Shown one piece after another: positions 13,046 to 24,099 of a stretch of DNA of 64,000 bases; position 1 is the first letter of the stretch, and each line of letters opens with the position of its first letter. A program made the position numbers and the translations under genes. This stretch comes from Oxytricha trifallax (taxonomy: Eukaryota; Ciliophora; Spirotrichea; Sporadotrichida; Oxytrichidae): the NCBI GenBank assembly GCA_000711775.1, contig ARYC01001184.1:23138-87137 (forward strand), given 5' to 3'. The notes beneath the pieces are model-generated. The model saw only the letters and a list, made by a program, of their open reading frames with translations. It was not told the origin of the DNA and made no database searches.

Positions 13046-13174
13046 CTGTAAAAATAAATTATGAGATATAATATAAAGCTTACATTTTCATAAAATGAAT
13101 TGTTCGTTTTTCTCATCTCAATTTTGATTTTATTGTTTTATATAATCCATTTTCTCTTATTTTCTATAAAAAAT

Positions 13175-13429
13175 ATCAAGATTCTAAGGACAAGATCTAT
13201 GACTAAAGTGGAATGACATCGACCAGAATGAAGAAGCAATTCTTGAACTTAATCTCATATTTCAATAGCTCGGACTCCTATAAAATAATGATTCATTTAC
13301 ATTCAAGCCAGAGTCGGTTAATGTATGAAGAATGACTATGAGATGGTAATGAAGAAGAAAAAGAAAGTCGACGGCTAGCTTGACAAGACCAAGAAATAGC
13401 ATTTAATAATTTATTCCCACATCCTTTGA
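13175..13429 (+). CDS. Hypothetical protein fragment with a frame change
   Basis: Unrecognised. From 13203 the plus strand reads LKWNDIDQNEEAILELN, then NNDSFTFKPESVN, and stops at TGA 13326. An overlapping frame starting at ATG 13325 continues as MKNDYEMVMKKKKK, VDGQLDKTKK, and stops at 13427-13429. Both pieces are hydrophilic and convincing, so they probably belong to one protein with a 1-base slip. The segment could be an MDS of a host gene or a decayed copy. Confidence 0.4.
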
Positions 13430-15165
13430 TATAAAAAACAAGCCAGACAAAAATATTTAGTAAAGTTGAGTTTAGAAAAAGTAAAGTTCACAAATTTTCA
13501 ATAAACAAAATTACTTTTGAATTTTAACAAGGATCAAGTCCATTAAATGTAGAAGATAATTCAGAGAAAGAGAAAGAACAACAAATAGCTCAGAAGAAAA
13601 GATGAAATTCATTGGTCATTTGATTCCCCATTAGTCAACCAATAAGTATCCCTAATTAACCCAACTGATTAATTATTCATAAATCATGATTTTGAACAAT
13701 TTTCCCTATTTAAATGTTTTTTTGACACATTTATTCAATTATTTTAACTTAATTTATAATAAATTCATGTCAATCTTTAAGGTCAAATATTACTTAAAAT
13801 TTCTATTAATATGCCCATCATCCCATATTCTATCCCTCTTCAATAAATCTTAAGTCACTCATTCAAATGTTCTCTATTATGGTATTTCTATTATACTTTA
13901 CTCTATAAATTTAGGAAAAAAAAATTTAACTTTTGAACTTGAGTACTAAATTCTTGATTCAATATATTTGTATATGTATCTCTATTTGTTTAGAAATTTT
14001 ATTAAGTAATACAGTTTATATTAGTATAAAAATATTGTCTAATTAATCATAAATAAATATAATTTTTATAAATAACCCAAATAGCTATAATATAGTTTTA
14101 CAACTGAATAATAAAAAAAGAAGATTACTTAAATATATGATTAATTATCTTTTAATTATATAATTCACTAACATTCAGGTCTTAAGAACCTATTAGAATA
14201 TAAGTAATGCTTAGGGATATACCCCTTATATATTAAAAACATCATTTTATTAGCAACTATATATATATATATATAAACAGGTTTTTGCCTCCTCAATCAC
14301 CTTAGTTTATGTATAGTTCAGATCTGTCCATTGCAATGTTAAATATGTCTTATTGATCATATAGTTCTGATAAGTCTTATTTTATTTTATATTTCCACCA
14401 ATATGTGGAGTAATTAGCTATTAATTTTTAGAACTCCTCAAATTTCTTAAGAATATTTGAGTGCTTTTGTTGTATTAATCAAAAAAGGTAAAAATTAGTT
14501 TCATTATGCAAACAATCATTTAAAAGGTGTAATCTTTAGTCTAGATGAAATTCCGGTTCTGTAACCTGTCTTTTAACAATTTTAAATAATTGAGTGAAAT
14601 GGTTGAAGATTATTACCTTTAATGAAGGCTATTGTAACAAAAAGATGTAAACTTAAGCTAATTCTTGTATCAGTATAGTTTGAACTACAATTCAGCTTCT
14701 TTTTATGTCTCATTCTCTCTCTTTTATAGAAAGAGAGCTTTATCAGGCATTCCTAGTTGTATATTGGATATCCTTGGAAGATTTCTTAAAAACCTAGGTA
14801 TAAAAGGTAAGTATCTCGTTTTTCTTTTAACAATATCTTTGAATTCTAATATTAGATTAAATTCATATTTGAAAAAGAAATCTATAGGTAGAGGAAGTCC
14901 AGAAGTTTCTTCATGTTTTTGATTTCTGATATGTAAACGCACATTTATTTTCTTCTTACATCTTATGTTTTAGATTTTAGTATTATTTTAACAAGTGCTA
15001 AATTTAATTCTTAAAATTTAGAAATCATATTAAGGTATGATTTTCAATATTGTCTTCCCATTTATTATTTATTCGGTAAATCATTAATTTGGTTATTATA
15101 TAAGAGGTAGGTCGAGTATCCACAGTTCAGCTCTTTCTGTTATTTAAAGTTTCTGACTTTGAAAC
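13430..15165. other. AT-rich stretch, one ambiguous ORF pair
   Basis: Mostly AT-rich. At 14665-14942 both strands are open: the plus strand has a GTAAGT-like site near 14808, while the minus strand reads IQLGMPDKALFLQKRE. I cannot tell which strand, if either, codes. A short TA microsatellite lies near 14260-14275. Confidence 0.35.
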
Positions 15166-15660
15166 ATGCATGAGTCTAGTCCTTTGAAAATTTTAACTAT
15201 TTTAACTGAAGTCCCCAAGGGTACATCAGATAATTATTTTAACAATTTATGTTCGGTGTCTAGTGAAATCTGAAGTGCAAGTTCCTGTTTCTAATGGTAG
15301 AGCCATTAAACGATAAGTATATTAATAGTATGGTGAATAAAAATTGTGTCACTAATTTCCATTTGCTCTCAAATTTTTAGAAGTTTATATAAATTCCTTT
15401 AAGCAACTAAACTATACATTAAGGTTGCATAAATATATTTTTAGTGGGCATGTTTATTGTAGACATTAGTTCAACAGCAGCCTGACAAGTTGAATAATGA
15501 TGTTCAGTGTCTCCAGTAGAAATGATTATCTGAAACTGTGAAGGGATACTACCGTCGAGAGTATCTGGCTAATGACTCTACTGTAGGGCTAGTTCAAAAG
15601 TTTAAGTCTCATGAAGGGGGCTTAGATTATGTTTAGCATATTCTAGGTTTAATTAGTAAA
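15166..15660 (+). pseudogene. Host-like gene piece with frame change and in-frame TGA
   Basis: Unrecognised, but clearly protein-like. From ATG 15166: MHESSPLKILTILTEV, then YFNNLCSVSSEI and TGA. An overlapping frame reads SEVQVPVSNGRAIKRQ. A third reads LVQQQPDKLNNDVQCLQQK, then a TGA, then LSETVKGYYRREYL and KFKSHEGGLDYVQ. The TGA sits inside an otherwise uninterrupted stretch. Either the gene has decayed, or introns or IESs removed during development restore it. The leucine-rich helical N-terminus would suit a HEAT-type or importin-like fold, but that is only an impression. Confidence 0.45.
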
Positions 15661-16585
15661 ATAAGTTTGATTTTTATTTAAAAATTTTCCAAACTATACA
15701 TATCATTTCGTTTTAAGTTAATTACAATATATCAAAATTGCCATTAAATAAATGACTTAGCTCTCTAATTTTATATAAAAAACATTTTTATACAATAAAC
15801 AATAAGAGACATAAATTATTACGGGACTTTACTCAAACATTCAAGTGTTTTTTCTGCATTTTCTAAAAAATACGAGTTTGACAAATTATAAACTATGCAA
15901 TCTTAAATTTACAATTGTACATTATAATGCAGATCAAATGTAATTCTTCATTAATAATCTTTTAACTACTCAAACCATGATAATATTAAATGAGCTTAAT
16001 ATTCAGAACAAATTGAATATAGATTAGACTATAATATATTTTTACTCATAAAACTGAATTTAAACTAAATTAACTATAGGAATAAAATCAGCACTATCTC
16101 TTCATTTGCTTAAATATAAGTCTACAATTTAATGTGTATAAATCTCCAAAGATCATAATTAAACTTTATAAATATATAGTGGAATTAAGTATAAACAATT
16201 CGTTAGAATAACATCTAAACTTAACATTTTTAAAAATAGCATCCGTTATAACTAAATTATAATTAATGTGAAGCTTGTTGGGTAATCTTTGTTAACTATT
16301 TATTGAATAAGCTATACACTCATTCGCTAAAGCACCTCTTATATTCAATCTTGTTTTTCTTTCTAATTATCTCTTTTTTTTACATTAAAGTCAAGGAATA
16401 TTGTATTTTATTAAATCAAATAAACTTAATTTCTTATAGAATATTGATGGTGTTTATTACATCAAATCAATTACTGTTTTCAATTAATTTTTTTATAAAA
16501 GGGAACTATATAAAGGGTGGAAAATTTAAAATCTAGATTTAATATTTAATAATAACAATCCTAATAAAAGCTAGTTAAGTTAAAT

Positions 16586-16705
16586 TCATTATTGATCAAA
16601 GATATCTACAGGGACGCTGAAGGCTTCCACTTCAGTCATTTGAGTTTGCTTCATGGAGGCGCTTGCCCCACGCTTTATGTGTGATTGTTGACCATTCTAT
16701 TTTTT
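16586..16705 (-). CDS. Short GC-richer coding island
   Basis: Within strongly AT-rich DNA, about 100 bases approach 50% GC. The minus strand reads HIKRGASASMKQTQ, then MTEVEAFSVPVDIFDQQ, and ends with TGA at 16586-16588. It may be the C-terminal segment of a host gene. The contrast in base composition with both flanks is what a single short MDS would show. Function is unknown. Confidence 0.4.
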
Positions 16706-17444
16706 TATTAACTATTGAGTAGTAGTCATTAGTTTAACAGATATTATCAATAAACTTCTAAATTATGAAGCTTTCAAACATTATTTGAATTCATATGCAT
16801 CTTTATTGTTGTGTTAATCTCAAGAGTTATTTAACTAGGCTTTTCAATTAATAATTTTGTCCTTTTAGTATTAAATAGTACTAGGACTACTATATTTTTT
16901 ATATACCCATCAGCTGCTTCACTAATTAATTGTCTTACCTCCTTCTTTTGCATCAGTGATAATTCATATATTTAATCACAAAGTATAATTTATAATACTT
17001 GCTAGTATCTGCTTGATAATTGTAAAGAAATCAAAAGATTTTAAGTATAAATTTATTGTTAAATCACAAATAAATAGATTTTATTGAAGTATTCTTTTTT
17101 ATTTTTTTTCTAATTGCACAGTCAATTATTTAATTATTAATATACAGGTTTTTAATTAATTAATCATGAAAAATCTCTTCATTATACATTATATAATTTG
17201 ATAATTTAAAGAATCCTTTTATAAAAGAAGCTATTAATGATATAATAATTTACATTAAAATTTTAAGCTCTATAACTTAAATGAATTTGGCTTCCCTTTC
17301 TTTTCTTCTTCTTCTTGTGTTAATCTATGACAAGAATTTCTTATCTTTGAGCTATCATCAGATTTGATGTTCATTACATCTGGCTTTTAAACATCATTAT
17401 AAAGTAGGCATTTTAAATTTATAGGATTGTTTTCATATTTCAAT

Positions 17445-17522
17445 CAAAACCCCAAAACCCCTTAATGAAGTTTATAAGTGCTTTGATTTTTAGGGAATTT
17501 GTTAGGGGTTGGGGTTATTAAT
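17445..17522 (+). repeat. TBE left terminal inverted repeat
   Basis: About 78 bp starting CAAAACCCCAAAACCCC and continuing TTAATGAAGTTTATAAG. It pairs with 22225-22302 with only a few mismatches. The outer 17 bases are telomere-like repeat. Confidence 0.9.
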
Positions 17523-17563
17523 AGGTTTTAATGTGAAATTTATAGTAAATGTATTTAATTTAA

Positions 17564-18840
17564 TCACTCAAAATGCACTTTTGGATCATGTGGGAGAGGT
17601 CTGAAGTTTATTTTACTCAACCACTATTCTATCTATTCAATTGATATGTCTGATCGTGGATTTGGTTTGATAATAACTTACTCTACCATCTATTTCATTG
17701 AAAGAGATATTCTGTTTTTATCTATAAATTGCTATTTCTTTGCTTCGCATCCTTTTCACACCTTGTTGAGTAGTAATCGTTGCGAGGCATACCGCACTCT
17801 ATTATTATTGCTGCCATTGCCCACAAATCCCATTGAAAGTCTCCATCCCTCCAGTCACCTCTTTATGGATAATAGCATGCAGTTCCCATAACACTTCCAA
17901 GCCTTGACACTTCTACCCTTAATGCTCTGTTGAAGTCAATAATTGCTACTCTTACAGGTGAGAAGTTAATCATAATATTCTCAGGCTTCAAATCTCTATG
18001 AACAAAGCCTAACTTATGTAGCTCTTTTATACCTTGTAAGGTTTAAGTTGCTATCAAAGCAAGCTACTTATGATTCCTTTGATCAGTAATAAAATCTCTG
18101 AGGGTCAATTCATAGAGTGGGAGTCTGAAAGCAACATGATCTTTGGCAAGGAGAACAGCATCTAACTTGATTAAGTAACTACACTCTTTAAACTTTGCTT
18201 GAGTGAGTACTTGATACTCATTTGTGAACTCCATCTAATATTCATCATCACTTAAGAGATAGTTGAAGGGATAGACCTTGTATGCGTATTGATGATTATT
18301 GATAGTTTTCTTATCAAAGGAGTCTTCTAATATAAGGTAGCTTTAAAGTGAAGTGTCTAGGTCAATTGAGGCAAGAACAGGAATCTTTTTATATTGAATC
18401 TTGATCATAATTTTTGTTATCTCAGAGGTCAGTTGGTTGCGTGCCTTCTAAACGTACTCTAACTCTCTAGCTTTTTCAGGCACTACAACCTTAGAATATT
18501 CCCTCGCTATTCTTTTGTTGAGAAGCTTCAGCTCAACTTCATGATTCTCAATTTCTATATCTTTCTTGTGAGCTTTTAATAGATGCTTCTTCAAGTCTCT
18601 TGTATGAGAGTATTGCTTATGGCACTCAAAGCAGTCATACTTTCCATCTATTTTATCATGCTTTAAGTAGACAGTGGGCTTGGCTTCTCTATGCTCCTTC
18701 ATATGTCTGTACCAGCTTGATTTATGAGCAAAATCTCTCTCACATAACTCACAAAAATAGACTTCAACTTCTTCAGTTTGTATAGGAATTTCATTATTAC
18801 CTTTCTCCTCCTCTCTGTCTCCCACACACTTGTTTGCCAT
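17564..18840 (-). pseudogene. TBE 57-kDa C2H2 zinc-finger/protein-kinase protein, one frameshift
   Basis: The start at 18840 (MANKCVGDREEE) is the first ATG after AT-rich DNA. Two C2H2 fingers follow: C30, C33, H46, H50 and C70, C73, H86, H91. After a linker comes a kinase domain with the catalytic loop HRDLKPENIM and a metal-binding motif IIDFN (Asn where most kinases have Gly). The first frame runs to TGA at 17695-17697. A second frame continues the expected C-terminus (SDISIEQIEQWLSK, PHDPKVHFE) to TGA at 17564-17566, so one base has been lost or gained near 17720-17770. Restored, it would be about 425 residues. The fingers probably bind nucleic acid; the kinase substrate is unknown. The gene is divergent from the 22-kDa gene. 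Confidence 0.85.
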
Positions 18841-19202
18841 TTATTTTCTATTATTAATTTCTATTTTAATAACAGAGACCTCAAGTGATAGCTCTGGTAG
18901 TTCTTTATGAGAGTTCATCTCACAGCTATCACACTTTTTATTGCTGCCAAAGGTAAGTCTCATTTAGTTTGATGGAAGTGCTGTTGTTTTTCTTAAAATG
19001 TTAGCGCTCATATTTAAATTTGAATTTAAAATTATAAAACTGCCTCTATAACTGAGAGCTTATATGAAAGGTTTGCAAGCCTACAAATTTCAAGGGAAGT
19101 TATTGGAGTATTAGAGTAGAAATATGAGTGCTAAGAGACGATCCAGCTCTAAATATAGATGAGAAAGTAACCATTTTTACTATCAATCATAAGTTTATTA
19201 TA

Positions 19203-19341
19203 GTACGTACCGATTTAGGAGGTGCACCTAATTAAGTACGACTTAATTAGGAGCAGCTCCTAAAATGCTAGTACTTAATTAGGAGCACCTTAAATTTAAT
19301 CATAAAAACACAAAATACCTCCTAAAGCAGTACGTACGTAC
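19203..19341. repeat. Nested inverted repeats in the TBE intergenic region
   Basis: The outer arms contain GTACGTACCGATTTAGGAGGT (19203-19223), complemented with gaps at 19317-19341. The inner arms pair AGGTGCACCTAATTAAGTAC with its near-complement (19 of 20) about 30 bases away. The motif ACTTAATTAGGAGC occurs twice. It could be operator-like, a cruciform, or a small inserted element. Confidence 0.7.
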
Positions 19342-19379
19342 CAATTTAAATTTAAAAATATGGAACTATAACAGTAGAA

Positions 19380-20200
19380 ATTGATAAGCTAAAATTTTTG
19401 AAAAATAAGTTGAATTTTATATTTAATAAAAATTATGTACATAATGGAATAAAGAACTATTAGGTGAAGATTGAATAAATAAGTCCATTCATGATTGAAG
19501 CGATAATAAAATATGATATCTCATCTTGATATATGTAATTAAGCCTAAGATATTCTGACTCGCTTCGTATGTCTTATATCTTTATGATTCTTACTATCTT
19601 AGCCCAATATATTGTGAAATTAACCTCCTCGAACCTTTGAAGGCTTATAAGCCCATTTAACTTAGAGCTTATAAGCCCTCCTTTAAAGCCCCATTTATGT
19701 ATATACCTTATTAACTTAATAATTCTCTATAAAACTTTAATATGTTTAATTAATTTAGTAATAAATTTACTATTAATTTAAATTCTCTATAGAGAATACC
19801 TTTAATACTAGTCCATATTTAATTTTTAATAAAATTTATAAATTAAATCCCATTATTAATCATTATAATTAAGAAATTATTAAAATGGGGCTTGCAAGCC
19901 CTACCATAAGCCCTGAATTAAGAATTGGCTTAAATGACGTTTGAGGCTCGAACTGGACGAGATTGAAACTTCCTGAGCTCTAATACGATAAAGATTGCAG
20001 ATATAGTTCCAATGAAGACAGTCAGAATATCTTGGGGAAATTCATTCATAGGTCTTCCTGATATTGTCAAAATACAAAGATCTATTTTAGCAAGAGTTAA
20101 AATATTCTTAATTCTTTTGGCATCTCTATTGACCATTATATTCAAATTCTTAATTACATAATAAATTTCATTTATTTTTCAAAAATTTTAGCTTATCAAT
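19380..20200. repeat. Perfect 29-bp inverted repeat enclosing 0.8 kb
   Basis: Bases 19380-19408 (ATTGATAAGCTAAAATTTTT, then GAAAAATAA) are perfectly complementary to 20172-20200. The enclosed 760 bp are AT-rich. This looks like a small transposon nested in the TBE, but no target duplication is obvious. Confidence 0.6.
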
Positions 20201-20358
20201 CTCTCAAGTTTGAAACCAGTTCTCAAAACCTTCTCCATATCCTGCTAAGAGGTTGACCTTCTATAGGATGCCCATATTTAATAGTAAGTTTTACAGAGGT
20301 ATATAATTGAAATCAATAAACTTAAATTTGAATATCATTTCTTAGATCTGTAAACAAG

Positions 20359-21149
20359 ATGGAGTCAATGAATGATGCAATGAAAAGAGTGCAAGCACAA
20401 GAATTGATTCAAAGATTTAGAAGCAAGGAGGATTTGCACCGCTACCTGGTGCAGCAAGGTAATGAACTCATAGTAACTTATCTTAACTATGTAGTTGGTT
20501 TGTTCTTGCCAACGATGGAAGGTACTAAAATTTCATTTCTAAGAGCAATACTCTGCGAAGAGAAGAAAGCTTTGAAAACTTAAGATGTGAAGTTTGCAGA
20601 GATTCCAAACTATCCAGAAATCTCTGTGACTAACTTATATGATGATGCTATGAATGACCCAGAGGTTTCGCAGTACCTGCCTACTAAGAAGCAGTTGTCA
20701 AATAAACTACCTGAAAGAAACTATTTCTTTGGCATACTTGCAACAATTAAAGGTGATTACTTGAAAGAAATTATTCAAGAATCTCATAAGAAAAGGTACA
20801 GCATCTCTTCAGAAGATAAGGACAAACAAGGGATCAAGATAAGTGAGAGCTGGCATGCAGAGCTGCAGAAGAACCCTTATATTTCAAGTTAGATTTGTTG
20901 GTTAACTCTTTAGAAAAATCTGGTACTGGCATCTTCTTGATGAAGGAATAGAGCAAGCTTCACAGAGAGCGAAAGTCGCAGACAAAGTATGAAGTTAGCA
21001 AGAGACTTTATTCAAATATTTAGCCTCCAGAGTCAATGAACATAGATGCTGGAGCTGGCAGCAAGAGAAGAAACTTAGGAGGAGGGAAGCAAGAAGTAGA
21101 AGAAAAGAAAGAGAAGCCAGCTCCCTCTAAAGAATTTTAAAAGTGTGAC
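20359..21149 (+). pseudogene. TBE 22-kDa protein gene, frameshifted near the 3' end
   Basis: The ATG at 20359 (MESMNDAMKRVQAQELI) opens a frame through a TAA read as Gln at 20581 to about codon 178. The conserved C-terminal part (NSLEKSGTGIFLMKE, then PPESMNIDAGAGSKRR and a Lys/Glu-rich tail) continues in the -1 frame, so one base is missing around 20878-20890. In a related copy at the window end the protein finishes PNPFTGKFNM then TGA; here the tail end is unclear. The 22-kDa protein is conserved among TBEs and its function is unknown. The N-terminal half has KISFLRAILCEEKKA, shared by the other copies in this window. Confidence 0.8.
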
Positions 21150-21192
21150 TTATATATTTATTAACTTAACTACAAAACTTATTTATATACAT

Positions 21193-22221
21193 TCACTCTC
21201 CCTTCTTTAGCACACTTTTATCCAACTAATTATCAACTCTTTTAGCTGAACTTTTAATAAAGTCTACTATATCGATAGGTAGGTCATGCATCAAGTGGTA
21301 TAGCAGCAGTTTCTTGTAATGACCTTTTAATATACCCCAGTAGAACTCAATTCCATTAAACTATGGACTGTAAGGTACGTTGAACACTGCCGTTATTCTA
21401 AGTTGTTCATAACTCTTCCTTGTTTCTTTAGTCTTATAAACAGAAAGATTATCAACGAATAGAAAAATCTCTTATTCAGGGTACTTCTCTATCAGCTGCT
21501 CTAAGAACTAAATATACTGCTCTGTATTAATAGAGCGAGGACGAATAAGATAAGTTTCTAAACCAGCATCCTCGCTATTACCTCCAAGAATTGCCATTGT
21601 TTATACCTTAATTTTCTAGTCATATACTTCTATGTTGCTATGCCTCTTATACCAAGACTTCTACAAGAAAGTGTTGAGTGTAAACACAGCCTCGTCAGCA
21701 TTAATAAACTTAATATTATTCTATTAGGCTCTCTGCATTTAATTATAAATATAATTTAAGTTGTTGATGTAAAATGGCAGAGTGAAATCTATTACTCTCT
21801 TGATACGATTTACACCTTTGTAAGAGATACCGTTTCGTTTATAAATGTTTGCAACAGATTATGCAGAGATCTTCAACTCAGGGAACTGGCGGTGAAACAT
21901 AATAGCTCGTTAGTCGAGAGAGAAGTGAGCCCAATACTTCAAAGTTTTTTCATTAATAAGATAGTCAATATGCTTCTATAGAAACTTTGACTTCCTCTTA
22001 GGCTAAGAATTCAGCTATAATTGCTTTAATTACACAGCTTTCAAGCAGTGAGAGCGAACAGTTGATGGACTACGCTTTAAGAGCAGTGCAATAGACTTAT
22101 AGTTCAGTATTAGTTTGACTTATTCACTATACATATCACATCCATAACGCAGTTTAAACACTAAATCTATATACTTTTCATCATAAATATACCCCAAAAG
22201 CTTGTAATTTTAGTCTCGCAT
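21193..22221 (-). CDS. TBE 42-kDa transposase, intact (DD34E)
   Basis: A 342-residue frame without interruption runs from the ATG at 22221 to TGA at 21193-21195, using TAA/TAG as Gln. The N-terminus has a helix-turn-helix-like segment (SIALLLKRSPSTVRSH). The catalytic triad is visible: D176 (INADEAVFT), D257 (LFVDNLSV) and E292 (NGIEFYWG), with 34 residues between the second Asp and the Glu. This is the spacing of the IS630/Tc1/mariner group, and PYSPQFNGIE is the usual block before the Glu. TBE transposases are known to be made in germline development of Oxytricha and to help excise DNA. The gene lies just inside the right TIR and converges on the 22-kDa gene. Confidence 0.95.
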
Positions 22222-22224
22222 TTA

Positions 22225-22302
22225 ATTAATAATCCCAACCCTTAACAAATTCCCTACAAATCAAAGCACTTATAAACCTCATTAAGGGGTTTTGGGGTTT
22301 TG
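22225..22302 (-). repeat. TBE right terminal inverted repeat
   Basis: Inverted counterpart of 17445-17522, ending in the complement of CAAAACCCCAAAACCCC. AAT follows immediately outside. Confidence 0.9.
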
Positions 22303-22900
22303 AATGCCTGTAATTAAATAACTTGCACTTATTTAATAATTTATTTGAATAAAAATAATATCTTAATACTTATTCTCTAATGAATTATGGTTTGTAATTT
22401 ATATGATTATAATTATATTATCAAAATTATTACTGGAAATAAGAAACTTATTTTAAATAAAAATTAAACAGATTTTTCCAATAACCAAATGTATTATACA
22501 AATAAATATATTCCTCATTAGAATTGAAAAATTTATTTCTTTATTTCATTCTTAAAAATTAATAATTTATTCTCTACTATCAAATTACATTAACTAAAGA
22601 AACAGTTGATAAAAAGTAATTTCATTTAAAAATTAATAAATACATAATAATTATATTTTTTTAAAAAATAAATCAATCATTATATATAATAAATGGTACC
22701 AAGAAGCAAAATTAATATATTTTTACTACTTGGTATCAAATAATTATAATATTAAATAAAAAAGATTCTTATAAACAATTAAAAAACGATATTTACAATT
22801 AACTTAAATAATTTTGAATATTTAAGAAATTTCATATTCTCGATTTTTTTTATGACCAAATAGTCTATGACTTTCTTTCTCTGTAAACCTTTGCATTATC
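22303..22900. other. AT-rich spacer between two TBEs
   Basis: Nearly all A and T, with no protein-like frame. A short inverted pair (GGTACCAAGAAG near 22694 and a CTACTTGGTATC-like match near 22727) can be seen. Confidence 0.4.
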
Positions 22901-22929
22901 TTTGATAAGAATTATACCAGTTCAAGGTT

Positions 22930-23335
22930 TCCCTAAAAACTTATGAAACAAAACTTGTCAGAGAAGTATGGATGCTTCAAAAGCTCCAAGACAGGTCTCG
23001 CTATTTAATAATTCTCTTGGTTTAAAGGTAAACTACCAACTCTTCATTTTTAATTACATCTTTGTAGAGATTTGTAATAACTATGGTGTAGTTTTGTATC
23101 TCAATCTACTTAATCTCATTGTTTTAAAAGCTATATCTCATTGCAGAGGATAGCTTTAAGAAAGATATTGTGGTACCTGCCATAGTTGAAAGAAATAAGC
23201 CCACTATATTTCAGGTTAGACTTAAACAAGAATCTTTACCATGTTGAGTCAAGTATCGATAAAGATCCTCTTTTCACTTGAATCTTAATTTTATTTCTTG
23301 AGTTTCAACTCATTTCATTGCAGTGCTCAAAGATT
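22930..23335 (-). pseudogene. TBE 22-kDa gene, remnant
   Basis: Minus-strand fragments match the 22-kDa protein of the better copy: KEDLYRYLTQHGK for KEDLHRYLVQQGN, and VGLFLSTMAGTTISF then KAILCNE for VGLFLPTMEGTKISF then RAILCEE. Frame breaks and TGA codons occur throughout. Confidence 0.7.
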
Positions 23336-24099
23336 GCAATATGTTTCTTCTCCTTTTAAAGGATTTAACTTTATAGCGTCCTGAATCTTGGTGTTTAAAT
23401 CTTACTATCAAAAATGGGCATCTTATATTTTGACACCTGGTAAAGATACGTGAAGAAAGATTGCTGAAGCTATAACAAACTTCAGAGATAGTGAGTGCTC
23501 CATTTTATCATTTTAGTTCCATTAAATTAGTACTTAATTCGTTTAATTTTAAATCGGTACCTGTTTAAAAGTACCAAATCTTAAATTATACCTAATTTTA
23601 AAATTAAAAGATTTCATAAAAATCTCAAAATGATATTATCCAAATTAGTACTGCCAGTACCAAAATCAAATTAATAAGTATAAAAATATTTAAATCGTTA
23701 TAAACTAAGTATAATATGATCTAACTCTTGAGAATCAATTTTTTATTGCAGTGCTAACTCAAAAGCAGAGATACTATAACTATTAAGGTTATAAGAGCTT
23801 AATTATATAAATTAAAATAAAAATTTCAACAAGCCAGCTAACTTCAATTATAACCATTTTCTCTTACTACTGGCTAATAATAGTACAACTTTGGTATCAT
23901 TAATAAGCCAGAAATCATTTAAGCTAAAAGGGAGTAGAGCTAAGAGCTTTTGAGATGGAAGCCTTTTTAAGTGAAGTTTTAAACTAGAGGGGGAGAGTAG
24001 ATATGGAAATTTAAACATATATTGAATATGTAGAGGTGATAAAGGATCAGCAACCAATAAAAAGCTATGATACTTTTATTGCAATGATTGTTAGAATTT

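Larger units (their letters stand above)
18841..20358. promoter_or_regulatory. Divergent intergenic region of the TBE with inverted repeats
   Basis: About 1.5 kb lies between the divergent 57-kDa and 22-kDa genes, so promoters for both should lie here. It holds a cluster of nested inverted repeats (19203-19341) and a 29-bp inverted pair (19380-19408 and 20172-20200). A 69-codon open frame at 19930-20136 (-) is enclosed by the second pair, has no recognisable domain, and is not called as a gene. A block just before the 22-kDa start (about 20250-20290, containing GATGCCCATATTTAATA) recurs upstream of the 22-kDa remnant near 41860. Confidence 0.5.
17445..22302. mobile_element. TBE transposon, nearly intact copy
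   Basis: The ends are inverted copies starting CAAAACCCCAAAACCCC, the C4A4 telomere unit, and continuing for about 78 bp. AAT lies directly outside both ends (17442-17444 and 22303-22305), fitting the known ANT target duplication of TBE elements. Inside, in order: 57-kDa zinc-finger/kinase gene (-), a 1.5-kb intergenic region, 22-kDa gene (+) and 42-kDa transposase (-). In Oxytricha, TBE transposases are known to act in developmental DNA elimination, and the elements themselves are removed from the somatic genome. The open transposase and matching TIRs mark this copy as comparatively young. Confidence 0.92.

Noticed and set aside
14665..14942. Open frames on both strands with a GTAAGT-like site
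   Set aside because: Neither strand is clearly better, and with TGA as the only stop two overlapping frames of this size are expected by chance.
17446..17461. Telomere-like CCCCAAAACCCC as a chromosome end
   Set aside because: It is the outer part of a TBE terminal repeat, mirrored at 22286-22301 and flanked by the target duplication.
17695..18840. Protein kinase as a host signalling gene
   Set aside because: Its position between TBE ends, the zinc-finger fusion and decayed homologs in other TBEs show it is the transposon's 57-kDa gene.
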